DNA of 33,478 bases from Prosthecobacter debontii (GCA_945873125.1 CAMCBV010000032.1:1-33478), one strand, 5' to 3'; positions 23,058 through 31,568 are shown, counted from the first letter of the stretch. Made by a program: numbers and translations. The notes: generated by a model not told the origin, from the sequence alone.

Positions 23058-25607
23058 ATGGTCAGAAACCTATTATTTACTCTGTTTGTCACGGCTATGC
23101 TGGTTCCGGCTACCTTGACGACAGGAGCGGCCGCTGAAATCCCCCATGCAATGGAGGCTTTTAAATCTAAAGTTCAACCGTTTTTTGAGGCAAATTGCAT
23201 CGAGTGCCACGGACCTAAAAAGAGCAAAGGGAAAGTGACCCTTCACAACTTGGATGGTGATCTGACATCAGGAGATAATCTGGAGCAATGGGAGACCATT
23301 CTGGATATGTTGAAAAGCGGTGAGATGCCTCCCGAAGATGAGCCGCAACCGAGTGCTGAAGACCGCGCAGCGATCATTCAATGGATCAACAACAACTTGC
23401 AGAATGCGATGGAGAAGGCAGATCAAGAAGCCGTCCCTCCAGTTACCCGGCGTTTGACGAACTTTGAATACCAAAACACGATGCGGGATCTGTTAGGTTT
23501 TGAGCTCAATCTAATCGAGAATCTCGCGGTCGACCCAGTAAAGCCTTACCATTTTAACAACACAGCGGAAATGATGGGCATGGGGCCCGAGCAGATCGAT
23601 CGCTATCTGGAAGCCTCGCGACGTGCCATGGCTAGCGCGATTGTCGATCCCGGAGAACCGAAGGTTTACCGAACAGAAAAAACTATCACGACGAGAGCGG
23701 GTGTGAAAGGTGTCGAGATCGGTGTTTATGGAGGTTTTGGAACATATCAGGCGACGAGCCTGAAAGAGTGGCCGAAGACGGGTGAGTTCAAGATTCGCGT
23801 GAAGGCTTCTGCTATTCTACCTCCCGGCCATACGGAGGTTCCGCTGCGTTTGGTCATGGGAACCTCTCTTCGGCATGATGCAGGGACAGGTTTGTATGCA
23901 CCGGTGGGCACGAAATATCTGCGAAACGATCCGAGTCAACCGGAGATGTTAGAGTTTCGCGGGCGAATCGAAAATATGCCGGTTGAGCCCAGCACGGCGA
24001 ATAAGAAAGGCCCGCAACCTTCCCAAATCTATATCTATTGCCAGAATCTTTTCAACAATGGTGAGCTGAACGACCATCGCAAGAGTGCCTTTGATAACTC
24101 ATGGGAACTCGAAGTGCCGCGCATCCTCTTCGAGTCGATCGAGTTCGAGTCGCCCGTTACCGACGTCTGGCCACCGGAGCACCACACGCGCATCCTTTTC
24201 GATTCTCCGCTGCGGCAGACAGACCTTGCCGCCTACGTCCGCGAAGTGCTCAAGCGTTTCATGTCCCGCGCCTATCGCAGGCCGGTGATGCCCGACGAGC
24301 TCGATCGCTTCGTCAAAATTTATAATACTCTGGCTGGAGATTTTGAAACACTGGAAGCAGCCATGCGTGAAACTTTGGCCATGGTTTTAATTTCGCCAGA
24401 GTTCCTATATCATACGGTCGAAAAAAACGGGGTGGCGACCCGGCATTACGAACTCGCGTCAAAGCTTTCTTATTTTCTTTGGGGAAGCATGCCGGATGAA
24501 ATTCTTATCAATTTGGCTGCGCTGGGACGGCTTGATGATCCGAAAGTGATTGCGGAGCAAGTTCGCCGCTTACTCGCGGATCAGCGCTCGGGCGATTTCG
24601 TCAAAAACTTCACGACTCAATGGCTCAGCCTCGCGAAGATGAAAACCGTGAGTATCAATCGGGATCTTTTTCCACGTTTCCTCTACTGGGTTCATGTGGG
24701 TGAGCGGAACGGTCAGGAGGTGTTGTTTCTGCCGACGATTCGCGATTACATGCATGATGAGACGGTTGGTTTTATCGCGGAACTGATTCGAAGAAACGCC
24801 AGTTTTACAAATCTGATAGATTCTGATTTTGCTTTTTTGAATCAACCGCTGGCCGCTCATTATGGGATTTCCGGCGTGGAAGGCAACACGCTGCGACCCG
24901 TGGCGATTAAGCCGGAAGACCGCCTCGGCGGCCTTCTCACACAGGGGTCTGTCCTCGTGGGAAATGGTACGGGCTCGGCACCGCATCCGATCTACCGCGC
25001 TGTTTGGTTGCGTGAAGCCATCTTGGGCGATGAAGTTAAACCACCGCCAGCCGATGTGCCGGCATTGAGCGATAGCGCTGGCGCCTCCGCAGAACACGCT
25101 TCCAGCATCAAGGATCTGCTTCGACTCCACCGGACGAAAGAAAGCTGTAACGATTGCCATTTTAGGCTCGATCCTTGGGGAATCCCATTCGAGCAATACA
25201 ATGCCGTTGGCAAATACCAACCGATGGCTGCGAAAGAAGGCACCCGTATCACTGCTTTCAATTTGGCGAAACACGTCGATCAGGCAGGTTACCAAGAATA
25301 CCTGAAATCGATCTACACCGTCAAAATTGATGCCGATTCCCGCCTTCCCAGCGGACCCCAAGTTGATGGAATGGAGGATTTGAAACAATATCTTCTCAAC
25401 AACCGTAAGGATGAGGTGATTACAAACGTAATACGACGGCTGCTCTCCTACAGTCTCGGGCGCTCGTTGACGCATCACGATCGTTTGTCTGTCGATAAAT
25501 TACTGAAAAATCAAAAAATGAATGGCAGCGGTTTTCAGGACATCATTATTTCAGTCTGTCAGAGTTCTGCTTTTAGAAATCTCAATACCGAAACCCAATC
25601 ACCATGA
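23058..25607 (+). CDS. Secreted planctomycete-type cytochrome with DUF1587/1595/1592/1588/1585 domains
   Basis: The protein has 849 residues. A signal peptide covers about 1-26. The N-terminal cytochrome c-like domain has a heme motif CIECHGP (Cys47, Cys50, His51) and the distal GEMPPEDEPQP segment with the Met ligand candidate. Then come DUF1587 (RRLTNFEYQNTMRDLLG), a jellyroll-like middle region, DUF1595/1592 (RAYRRPVMPDELDRFVKIY; YELASKLSYFLWGSMPDE), DUF1588 (GGLLTQGSVLVGNGTGSAP) and DUF1585 (RLLSYSLGRSLTHHDR) at the C-terminus. A second CxxCH (CNDCH, 697-701) lies between the last two. The role is unknown; a periplasmic or outer-surface redox function in polysaccharide breakdown has been proposed for the family. 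It overlaps the DUF1552 gene by four bases (ATGA). Confidence 0.92.
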   Translation: MVRNLLFTLFVTAMLVPATLTTGAAAEIPHAMEAFKSKVQPFFEANCIECHGPKKSKGKVTLHNLDGDLTSGDNLEQWETILDMLKSGEMPPEDEPQPSAEDRAAIIQWINNNLQNAMEKADQEAVPPVTRRLTNFEYQNTMRDLLGFELNLIENLAVDPVKPYHFNNTAEMMGMGPEQIDRYLEASRRAMASAIVDPGEPKVYRTEKTITTRAGVKGVEIGVYGGFGTYQATSLKEWPKTGEFKIRVKASAILPPGHTEVPLRLVMGTSLRHDAGTGLYAPVGTKYLRNDPSQPEMLEFRGRIENMPVEPSTANKKGPQPSQIYIYCQNLFNNGELNDHRKSAFDNSWELEVPRILFESIEFESPVTDVWPPEHHTRILFDSPLRQTDLAAYVREVLKRFMSRAYRRPVMPDELDRFVKIYNTLAGDFETLEAAMRETLAMVLISPEFLYHTVEKNGVATRHYELASKLSYFLWGSMPDEILINLAALGRLDDPKVIAEQVRRLLADQRSGDFVKNFTTQWLSLAKMKTVSINRDLFPRFLYWVHVGERNGQEVLFLPTIRDYMHDETVGFIAELIRRNASFTNLIDSDFAFLNQPLAAHYGISGVEGNTLRPVAIKPEDRLGGLLTQGSVLVGNGTGSAPHPIYRAVWLREAILGDEVKPPPADVPALSDSAGASAEHASSIKDLLRLHRTKESCNDCHFRLDPWGIPFEQYNAVGKYQPMAAKEGTRITAFNLAKHVDQAGYQEYLKSIYTVKIDADSRLPSGPQVDGMEDLKQYLLNNRKDEVITNVIRRLLSYSLGRSLTHHDRLSVDKLLKNQKMNGSGFQDIIISVCQSSAFRNLNTETQSP

Positions 25608-26968
25608 AACAGAAATCCTGGCATCTTAATCGGCGTGAACTCCTCAAGGGTGGCGGTATTGCCCTTGCTTTACCCTTTCTCAATAGCATGAGCCGAGCCA
25701 TGGGTGTTTCTGGCACGACGACTCTGCCGAAACGTATGTTGGTGAGCTATTTCGCCTATGGTGCCTACATGCCTGATGCTCCAAGCGGAGTTCCCGAAGC
25801 TGGCAAACCCCACCACGACTGGAGTTGGTGGCCTTGTGCCAACGCAGGACCTTTGACATTCAACCAGTCCTCTTCTCCCTTCGCTTCACTTAAAGACTCT
25901 GTCACCTATCTGCGAGGTCTTGATCATGCGGGTGGTTATGGTCTGGGCGGTCACAGCTCGGGCGATGTCTTTGCGACGGGTGCTGACCTGGCGGGAGTTG
26001 AGAAGACCAACAATATCTCGGTGGATCAGGTGGCTGCCAATCTTCTCGGTCAGCAAACGCGCTTCGCTTCACTGGTGCTGGGAACCGAAGGTGGAACTGG
26101 ATCCTACGGATTCTGCAAGACGCTTTCACACCGCGGGCCCGGACGCCCCATTCCCGCAATGCACAAGCCGCAGGAAATTTTCAGCCGCTTATTCAATCCT
26201 TATGCGGGTAAAAGTGTTGAGCAAGTGCGCGCAGGTCTCAAACGCGAAGCCAGCGTCCTCGATCTTGTGTTGGATCAGAGCAAAAGTCTCAAAAGCCGCC
26301 TCGGCACGGAAGATCAAGGGAAAATGGATGAGTATTTGGATTCGATACGCGCGCTCGAACAACGTGTCGAACGCACCAGTGAATGGACTCACAAGCCCTT
26401 GCCTAACATCGATACCAAAGGTCTCAATCTTGAGGTTTCTCATAAGGATCCCGTCGAATACATCCGCTGCATGTATGATTTGATCTATCTGGCATTCCAG
26501 ACGGATTCCACCCGCTTTGCCACGCTCATGCTCGAGAGCGAGAGTTCGTCGAGTAGCGAAATGTGGAACTACGCCAACTACGCTCTTGGCTATAAAGGAG
26601 CCACCCACGACATCGCGCACAAACGTCCCGATGACTATTCAGGAAAATGGGATCAATGGCGCGCCGAGCAACACGCATATTTCCTCAAGCGCATGCGCGC
26701 CACCAAAGAAGGCGATGGCAATATGTTAGACCGCACGATTGTGCTCTGGGGATCATCCCATCCGCACGCCTCGCACAGCACCAAGAACTATCCGCTTCAT
26801 CTTGCTGGGGGTAACAAGCTTGGCTTCAAACACGGAAATCTGCACGACTTCACAGGAGACACTAAAGTGCCGATGGCCAATCTCTATACCACGATGCTTA
26901 ATGCCGTGGGTGTGCCGACGGAAAAATTTGCTGATAGCACGGGAGAAATGACCCTTTTAAGAGCATAA
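25604..26968 (+). CDS. DUF1552 family secreted protein with Tat-like signal
   Basis: The protein has 454 residues. The N-terminus HLNRRELLKGGGIALALPFL carries a twin arginine (10-11) before a hydrophobic stretch, so export by the Tat route is likely. The body follows DUF1552: KRMLVSYFAYGAYMPDA, HHDWSWWPCANAGPL, YLRGLDHAGGYGLGGHSSGDVFATGA, SVDQVAA and a C-terminal WGSSHPHASHSTKNYPLHLAGG. The fold is related to DUF1501/sulfatase-like alkaline-phosphatase-superfamily proteins, but no catalytic function is established. Its start overlaps the stop of the cytochrome gene (25604-25607), so the two are translationally coupled and probably act together, a pairing seen repeatedly in Planctomycetota and Verrucomicrobiota. 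Confidence 0.92.
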   Translation: MKQKSWHLNRRELLKGGGIALALPFLNSMSRAMGVSGTTTLPKRMLVSYFAYGAYMPDAPSGVPEAGKPHHDWSWWPCANAGPLTFNQSSSPFASLKDSVTYLRGLDHAGGYGLGGHSSGDVFATGADLAGVEKTNNISVDQVAANLLGQQTRFASLVLGTEGGTGSYGFCKTLSHRGPGRPIPAMHKPQEIFSRLFNPYAGKSVEQVRAGLKREASVLDLVLDQSKSLKSRLGTEDQGKMDEYLDSIRALEQRVERTSEWTHKPLPNIDTKGLNLEVSHKDPVEYIRCMYDLIYLAFQTDSTRFATLMLESESSSSSEMWNYANYALGYKGATHDIAHKRPDDYSGKWDQWRAEQHAYFLKRMRATKEGDGNMLDRTIVLWGSSHPHASHSTKNYPLHLAGGNKLGFKHGNLHDFTGDTKVPMANLYTTMLNAVGVPTEKFADSTGEMTLLRA

Positions 26969-27118
26969 CCATACAAAAACCGTTTATAAGTCACTGCTGA
27001 TTTCCCCATTTTCATAGGCTCGAAAGAGCCATATTTCTGACAAAGAGTCCTATTTTTTCCGCTGGCAGAGGACTGCGGTCTTACTTAAGGTGCGGCAACT
27101 TTTAACGACCTCGAACTT

Positions 27119-28096
27119 ATGAATATCGCAGAAAACATGGTGGCCACGATTGGCAACACCCCGCTCATCCGCCTCAACCACATCACCAAAGGTCTTGAAG
27201 CTGAGATCTGTGTGAAAGCAGAATTTTTCAATCCGCTTTTCAGTGTCAAAGACCGTATCGGCAAATCCATGGTCGAGGCGGGTGAGCGTGAAGGAAAACT
27301 CAAGCCGGGAGGACTGATCATTGAGCCGACTTCTGGTAACACTGGAATCGCGTTAGCATTTGTGGCGCGTTCAAAAGGTTATCGCTGCATCCTCACCATG
27401 CCTGAAAGCATGTCGGTTGAGCGCCGTGTTCTGCTGCGCTTGCTTGGTGCGGAAATTGTTCTCACTCCCCGTGCCAAAGGTATGGGTGGTGCGATCGCGA
27501 TGGCGAACAAGCTTATTGCTGAAAACCCCGGTTCATACGGTCCGAGCCAGTTTGACAATCCAGCCAATCCACAAGCGCATCGTGAAACCACCGCTGAAGA
27601 AATCTGGCGTGATACGGATGGCCAAATCGACGCATTTGTCGCAGGGGTTGGCACTGGCGGAACAATCACCGGAGTTTCAGAAGTTTTGAAATCGCGTTGT
27701 GATATGAAGACTTTCGCGGTTGAGCCAGTCAACAGCCCGGTCATTTCTCAGTCAAAAGCCGGTCAGGCACTTCAGCCGGGTCCTCACATGATTCAAGGTA
27801 TCGGTGCGGGTTTCATTCCAGGTAACCTCAATCTTGATATCATTGACGAAGTGATCCAAGTCTCCAACGAAGACGCCTTCGCAACCGCTCAGGCACTCGC
27901 TCAACAGGAAGGACTGCCTGCCGGCATTTCCACGGGTGCGAATGTCTGGGCCGCAATGCAGCTTGCTAAACGACCGGAATTTAAAGGTAAGCGCATCGTC
28001 ACCGTTGGTTGCTCGTCAAGCGAGCGCTACCTTTCCACTCCTCTTGCGGAAAAACTCCGCGAGGAAGTTTCTAATCTTCCCGTGCAAGAAGCGTAA
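27119..28096 (+). CDS. cysK: Cysteine synthase A (O-acetylserine sulfhydrylase)
   Basis: The protein has 325 residues. The PLP lysine is Lys44 in NPLFSVKDRIG. The substrate loop is PTSGNTGIALA, the phosphate-binding glycine loop is GVGTGGTITGV, and IQGIGAGFIP matches the family. The C-terminus GKRIVTVGCSSSERYLST carries the Ser contacting the PLP pyridine. It makes cysteine from O-acetylserine and sulfide and so consumes the product of CysJI. It lies 5.4 kb from cysH, separated by the secreted-protein genes, and is preceded by a 150-bp spacer with no clear promoter or riboswitch. The spacer contains a five-pair GAAA-loop hairpin at 27017-27030. Confidence 0.95.
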   Translation: MNIAENMVATIGNTPLIRLNHITKGLEAEICVKAEFFNPLFSVKDRIGKSMVEAGEREGKLKPGGLIIEPTSGNTGIALAFVARSKGYRCILTMPESMSVERRVLLRLLGAEIVLTPRAKGMGGAIAMANKLIAENPGSYGPSQFDNPANPQAHRETTAEEIWRDTDGQIDAFVAGVGTGGTITGVSEVLKSRCDMKTFAVEPVNSPVISQSKAGQALQPGPHMIQGIGAGFIPGNLNLDIIDEVIQVSNEDAFATAQALAQQEGLPAGISTGANVWAAMQLAKRPEFKGKRIVTVGCSSSERYLSTPLAEKLREEVSNLPVQEA

Positions 28097-28144
28097 TCCT
28101 CGTGGTTGCCGCTGTTTTGCATCCAACAAATTTTCCCGTATTCT

Positions 28145-28642
28145 ATGACTCTCGATGACATGATTCATGCTCCATTTGTCTGGGGTCTTCTTCTGGGTCT
28201 GTTGATCGCGGGCTTCATTCTGAAGAATGCGGTCAGCAACAAGTTTCGGATGCGTAAAGAAATCAAGAAGCTGGAATCCGAGTTGCGTGATTTTCAATCC
28301 CATCTTAACACCCAGATGAAAATCACTGCGTCGGGTAGCGATTCGATGACCCAGGAAATCGAGTTACTGAAGGCGCAAAACGAAAATCTACGGGTCAATC
28401 TCGCAATGGTTCAAACCAAGCCTGAAAGAAGTGAGCAGCGCCAATTTCGCATCCAAGAAATGGCGATCGGTAAGATGCGTGAGCAAGCTCCGGGTTTCGC
28501 CGGAGCTTGGGAGAAAGCGGTTCGAGAGGCTGAAGCGGAAATCGTATCCGCAGAAAGCGGATTCGCCAAACTGATGCGAAAAGTCGTTCCCGGGCTCTCC
28601 TCAAAGATACCTGTCGAGCCATCGCCTCCAGAATCGCTTTAA
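28145..28642 (+). CDS. Membrane-anchored coiled-coil protein of unknown function
   Basis: This encodes 165 residues from the ATG at 28145, which starts just before the only hydrophobic segment. The frame is open from 28106. Residues about 9-27 (FVWGLLLGLLIAGFILKNA) form one transmembrane helix. Residues about 35-95 are strongly heptad-like and charged (RKEIKKLESELRDFQSHL then IELLKAQNENLRVNLAMVQ), a probable coiled coil. The C-terminal third is helical and ends in a Pro-rich tail. The architecture resembles YhcB/ZapG-like or similar division-associated proteins, but no family was recognised with confidence. It follows cysK by 48 bp. Confidence 0.75.
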   Translation: MTLDDMIHAPFVWGLLLGLLIAGFILKNAVSNKFRMRKEIKKLESELRDFQSHLNTQMKITASGSDSMTQEIELLKAQNENLRVNLAMVQTKPERSEQRQFRIQEMAIGKMREQAPGFAGAWEKAVREAEAEIVSAESGFAKLMRKVVPGLSSKIPVEPSPPESL

Positions 28643-28693
28643 ATGACAATTTTTTTGATGATTGATTGAAAGATTTTCAGGATGGCTAGACGT

Positions 28694-28817
28694 ATAAAAT
28701 GCGTTCGATAAATTTCCGGGCGGCCACCGCTCAGCATCCCTCCTCCCCGATGCGGGTTCGGGGCGACGGCGGCCCAATCTTTCAAACCCCGCGGTGATAA
28801 CTACCGCGGGGTTTTTT
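28694..28817 (+). ncRNA. Candidate structured RNA upstream of mnmA
   Basis: A GC-rich block pairs GGGCGGCC (28718-28725) with GGCGGCCC (28768-28775) with one mismatch, then CGCTC (28728-28732 region) with 28761-28765. An inner GCAT/ATGC stem (28734-28737 with 28750-28753) competes with an alternative CCCCG/CGGGG stem (28745-28749 with 28759-28763). A strong terminator follows. TATAAA at 28694-28699 could be a -10, but TTGAAA lies 21 bp upstream, which is too far. It could be a small RNA, a long 3' UTR of the preceding gene, or a leader regulating mnmA. It does not fit SRP RNA, tmRNA or a known riboswitch pattern. Confidence 0.3.
28784..28817 (+). terminator. Strong intrinsic terminator
   Basis: A perfect 12-bp stem, AAACCCCGCGGT (28784-28795) with 28803-28814, has a 7-nt loop (GATAACT) and runs into T6 (28812-28817). 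It ends transcription from the cysK / coiled-coil gene or from the candidate RNA, and isolates mnmA. Confidence 0.9.
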
Positions 28818-28919
28818 GTGAAAAAATCGAACCACTGATAAACAGGCAAGGACGCGGATTTTGGTAGGTGGGAATCGCCGAGGCCTCCGCATGAAGTGAG
28901 GGGTAAGAGTTAGTTGGAA

Positions 28920-28961
28920 TTTAGGGTTTAGAATTTAAGATTTAGAATTTAGAGTTTTGCC
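28920..28961 (+). repeat. Heptanucleotide tandem array abutting the mnmA start
   Basis: Six consecutive 7-nt units (28920, 28927, 28934, 28941, 28948 and 28955) with consensus TTTAGAA run straight into the ATG at 28962. The first unit is TTTAGGG and the last has decayed to TTTTGCC. No Shine-Dalgarno sequence is present. Confidence 0.75.
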
Positions 28962-30041
28962 ATGTCCAGAGTGATGGTTGGTTTATCGGGTGGCGTTGAT
29001 AGCGCGGTTGCGGCCGCGCTGTTATTGGAGCAGGGGCACGAGGTGGTGGGTGGTTACATGAAAAACTGGATGAACGATGAGGGGATTCCGGGGGATTGTC
29101 CGTGGGAACAGGATATTGAAGATGCGCATGCGGTGGCGAAGACGTTGGGGATCGAGTTTCGGGTGGTTGATTTGGTGGATAGTTACAAACACAAGATTGT
29201 TGAGTATTTGGTGAATGGCTACGATGAGGGACTGACTCCTAACCCAGATGTCTGGTGCAACCGCGAGATGAAGTTCGGGGTGTTTTTGGACTACGCCCTG
29301 GAACAGGGATTCGAGGCGGTGGGGACGGGCCACTATGCCCGCAGGCGTGTGCTTTCAAATGGTCAGGCAGCGATTTTACGCGGGGCGGATCCGAACAAGG
29401 ACCAGAGTTACTTTTTATCACTGATGACATCACGCCAGGTGGAACACGCGCGGTTTCCGACGGGTGAAATGCTCAAGCCGGAGGTGCGTGAAGTGGCGCG
29501 TCGCTTCAATCTGCCAGTGGCGGAGAAAAAAGATTCGCAGGGAATTTGTTTCCTTGGGCAAGTGAAAATGAGTGATTTCCTCGCGCATTACTTACCGGAC
29601 AAACCGGGGGATATTGTCGATTCGGCGGGACGCATCATGGGACAACATCGAGGCCTGCATTTTTATACGATCGGTCAGCGCAAGGGCCACGGCGTCGCAT
29701 CGCCCAAAGAAGGGATGGCCTATGTGGTGGTTGGGAAAAAGGCGGCAGAGAATCAGTTGGTGATTGGTTGGGATAGGGAGGATACAGCTGGGCTATATCT
29801 TCAGGAGTGTGTGGTGGGTACGATTTCCTCGATCAATGAATCCATTCCATCGCTGAAACGCGTTGAAGCACAACCGCGTTACCGAGCCAAGGCCGAGACC
29901 GCGAAGCTGGAAGCTTTGGATGGCGCGCGCGTGAAACTCATTTTTGATAAGCCACAACGTGCATTGGTCGCTGGGCAGATCATGGCGTTTTATGATGGAG
30001 GGAGATTGTTAGGCGGGGGTGTGGTGGAGGGGGTTTCGTAG
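28962..30041 (+). CDS. mnmA: tRNA-specific 2-thiouridylase
   Basis: The protein has 359 residues. The PP-loop SGGVDS is at 9-14. The catalytic cysteines are Cys99 in TPNPDVWCN and Cys196 in DSQGICFLG, the pair that carries persulfide sulfur to tRNA. GTGHYARR and QGLxFYTIGQRKG-like segments (here HRGLHFYTIGQRKGHG) complete the family. The enzyme thiolates C2 of the wobble uridine of Glu, Gln and Lys tRNAs using ATP and sulfur from a desulfurase relay. It stands alone between a terminator and a 432-bp spacer. Codon use is visibly G-richer than in neighbours (many GGG, GTG and TTG codons). Confidence 0.96.
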   Translation: MSRVMVGLSGGVDSAVAAALLLEQGHEVVGGYMKNWMNDEGIPGDCPWEQDIEDAHAVAKTLGIEFRVVDLVDSYKHKIVEYLVNGYDEGLTPNPDVWCNREMKFGVFLDYALEQGFEAVGTGHYARRRVLSNGQAAILRGADPNKDQSYFLSLMTSRQVEHARFPTGEMLKPEVREVARRFNLPVAEKKDSQGICFLGQVKMSDFLAHYLPDKPGDIVDSAGRIMGQHRGLHFYTIGQRKGHGVASPKEGMAYVVVGKKAAENQLVIGWDREDTAGLYLQECVVGTISSINESIPSLKRVEAQPRYRAKAETAKLEALDGARVKLIFDKPQRALVAGQIMAFYDGGRLLGGGVVEGVS

Positions 30042-30473
30042 TGAATTGAAGAAACGACTCAATACCTTGATGACAGCTCACCGTTAAAATTTACATGCCA
30101 TTTTTACAATGATTGTCGTGGCCGTGACAAAGATTGTGAGGATGGATGTGGCTTAAATTTAAAAAACAGGACACTCGAGAAGGGGGATCGTACATACAGA
30201 TAAAGAAATACCTGATAAAAAAGCCGATTCAGCGACGAAGAGAACATCTTTGTTTTCAACGAGTAAGTTCAGCAAAACTGTTCAGTAAAAACCACCAATC
30301 AAATCTGCGCTTGGTAAAACCTCAGTCCCGTAATGCCCTCTAACTGACACTAGGAATTTAGCGTTTCATGGACCTGCGAGAGGATTCATTGCATTTTTCA
30401 TGAAACTTGGCTTGATTCCTGAGATTTCACGGCTAAAAACGCCGCCCCTCGCTTTACCGCGATTTATTCTAGC
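30042..30473. other. Spacer between mnmA and hisG
   Basis: This 432-bp stretch holds copy 2 of the dispersed palindrome (30103-30140) and an 8-bp inverted repeat GTTTCATG/CATGAAAC (30363-30370 with 30399-30406) about 70 bp before hisG. A 65-codon plus-strand frame (30146-30343) looks like chance: it is Lys/Arg/Ser-rich, has no ribosome site and matches no recognised family. No histidine-codon leader peptide or attenuator was found upstream of hisG. Confidence 0.5.
30103..30140. repeat. Dispersed palindromic repeat, copy 2
   Basis: Left arm 30103-30117 is identical to the left arm of copy 1. The right arm 30126-30140 is decayed (11 of 15 pair). The loop GTGGCCGT keeps the GGCC centre. GGATGGATGT follows closely, as in copy 1, though 14 bases nearer. 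It lies 62 bp after the mnmA stop. Confidence 0.7.
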
Positions 30474-31349
30474 ATGTCCAACAGTCTTAAAATCGCGATT
30501 CCGAAAGGTAGCCTGCAAGAGCCAACGATCGAGCTCTTTGCCAAGGCGGGATACGAGATTTACGTGTCATCGCGTGGATATCGTCCTGCCTCGAACGACC
30601 CAGAACTCGATATCTATCTGATCCGTGCACAAGAAATCGGACGCTATTTGGGACAAGGCTTCATCGATTGCGGAATCACCGGCTTAGACTGGGCTTCCGA
30701 AGGGGGGGCGGATCTTGTCGATTTTGCCGAGTTGCCTTACTCGCGCGCCACGGCACGCCCGACTCGTTGGGTGTTGGTGGTGCCGGAAGATTCTCCGATC
30801 CAGAAACCGCAGGACCTGGAAGGAAAACGTATCGCGACCGAAGGTGTCGGAATTACCCAGCGCTACCTCGACAAGCTGGGAATCAAAGCCGAAGTCGAAT
30901 TTTCCTGGGGCGCAACCGAAGTCAAAGTGCCTGATTTGGTCGATGCGATTGTCGATGTCACCGAGACCGGATCTTCGCTCAAGGCAAACCGACTTCGTAT
31001 TGTCGACACCCTGCTTACCTCCTTTCCTCACTTTTATTCCAGCCAATCTGCTGCGGCGGATTCGTGGAAACGCGAAAAAATGGAGCGCATCTCAATGCTG
31101 CTGAAATCCGCTCTGTTCGCACGCGACAAAGTCGGTCTTAAAATGAACCTCCCTGCAAATCGTCTCAACGAAATGCTCGCCAAATTGCCATCTCTCCGCC
31201 GTCCGACGATTTCACCACTTTCGGAAGAAGGTTGGGTTGCGGTAGAAACCGTGATTGACGAGATTCTCGTTCGCGACATGATCCCCGACCTCAAGAAGCT
31301 TGGGGCAGAGGGGATTATCGAATATCCTCTTAACAAACTCGTCCTGTAA
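30474..31349 (+). CDS. hisG: ATP phosphoribosyltransferase, long form
   Basis: The protein has 291 residues, the size of the homohexameric long form. The N-terminus [24 protein letters not shown] is typical. The PRPP-binding region reads [16 protein letters not shown], and [20 protein letters not shown] lies in domain I. The C-terminal 75 residues ([26 protein letters not shown]...[34 protein letters not shown]) form the ACT-like regulatory domain that binds histidine for feedback inhibition, so HisZ is not needed. It catalyses the first step of histidine synthesis. No other his gene is adjacent. The tiny bS22-like gene follows after 31 bp. Confidence 0.96.
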   Translation: MSNSLKIAIPKGSLQEPTIELFAKAGYEIYVSSRGYRPASNDPELDIYLIRAQEIGRYLGQGFIDCGITGLDWASEGGADLVDFAELPYSRATARPTRWVLVVPEDSPIQKPQDLEGKRIATEGVGITQRYLDKLGIKAEVEFSWGATEVKVPDLVDAIVDVTETGSSLKANRLRIVDTLLTSFPHFYSSQSAAADSWKREKMERISMLLKSALFARDKVGLKMNLPANRLNEMLAKLPSLRRPTISPLSEEGWVAVETVIDEILVRDMIPDLKKLGAEGIIEYPLNKLVL

Positions 31350-31380
31350 TTTTCATTGAACTCCAACCCCGTATAATACC

Positions 31381-31485
31381 ATGGGCTCCATTAAGAAACG
31401 CCGTAAAACAAAGATCAACAAGCACAAGCGTAAGAAGCGCATGAAGCAGAACCGCCATAAAAAGCGTCTCCGCTACAAGTCCTAG
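31381..31485 (+). CDS. bS22 / AURKAIP1-COX24-like small ribosomal protein
   Basis: The protein has 34 residues and begins MGSIKKRRKTKINKHKRKKR, with half of its residues Lys or Arg. The MGS-(x)-KKRRK...KHKRKKR pattern matches the AURKAIP1/COX24 domain small proteins, the family of mycobacterial bS22 and mitochondrial mS38, which sit in rRNA near the decoding region of the small subunit. A ribosomal role here is inferred from that family. A TATAAT lies at 31372-31377, only three bases before the ATG; no Shine-Dalgarno sequence is present. A strong terminator follows, so the gene ends the hisG transcript or is its own unit. It is short enough that automatic calling often misses it. Confidence 0.85.
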   Translation: MGSIKKRRKTKINKHKRKKRMKQNRHKKRLRYKS

Positions 31486-31523
31486 TTCGCTAGGGTGTGT
31501 GAAACGCACGCATTTTTGATCAT

Positions 31524-31568
31524 CGCCGGAAACCTGTTTTCAAAGACGGGTTTCCGGCGTGTTTTTTT
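31524..31568 (+). terminator. Strong intrinsic terminator after the bS22-like gene
   Basis: An 11-bp perfect stem, CGCCGGAAACC (31524-31534) with 31549-31559, extends to 14 bp with one G-T pair and is followed by T7 (31562-31568). Confidence 0.92.

Noticed and set aside
27017..27030. Five-pair GAAA-loop hairpin upstream of cysK, as a terminator
   Set aside because: The stem is short and no T-run follows.
28716..28780. SRP RNA, tmRNA or tRNA in the structured region before mnmA
   Set aside because: The conserved SRP tetraloop region, tmRNA ends and tRNA T-arm motif are all absent.
30146..30343. 65-codon plus-strand frame between mnmA and hisG
   Set aside because: It is basic and low in hydrophobic residues, begins beside a repeat element and lacks any family match.
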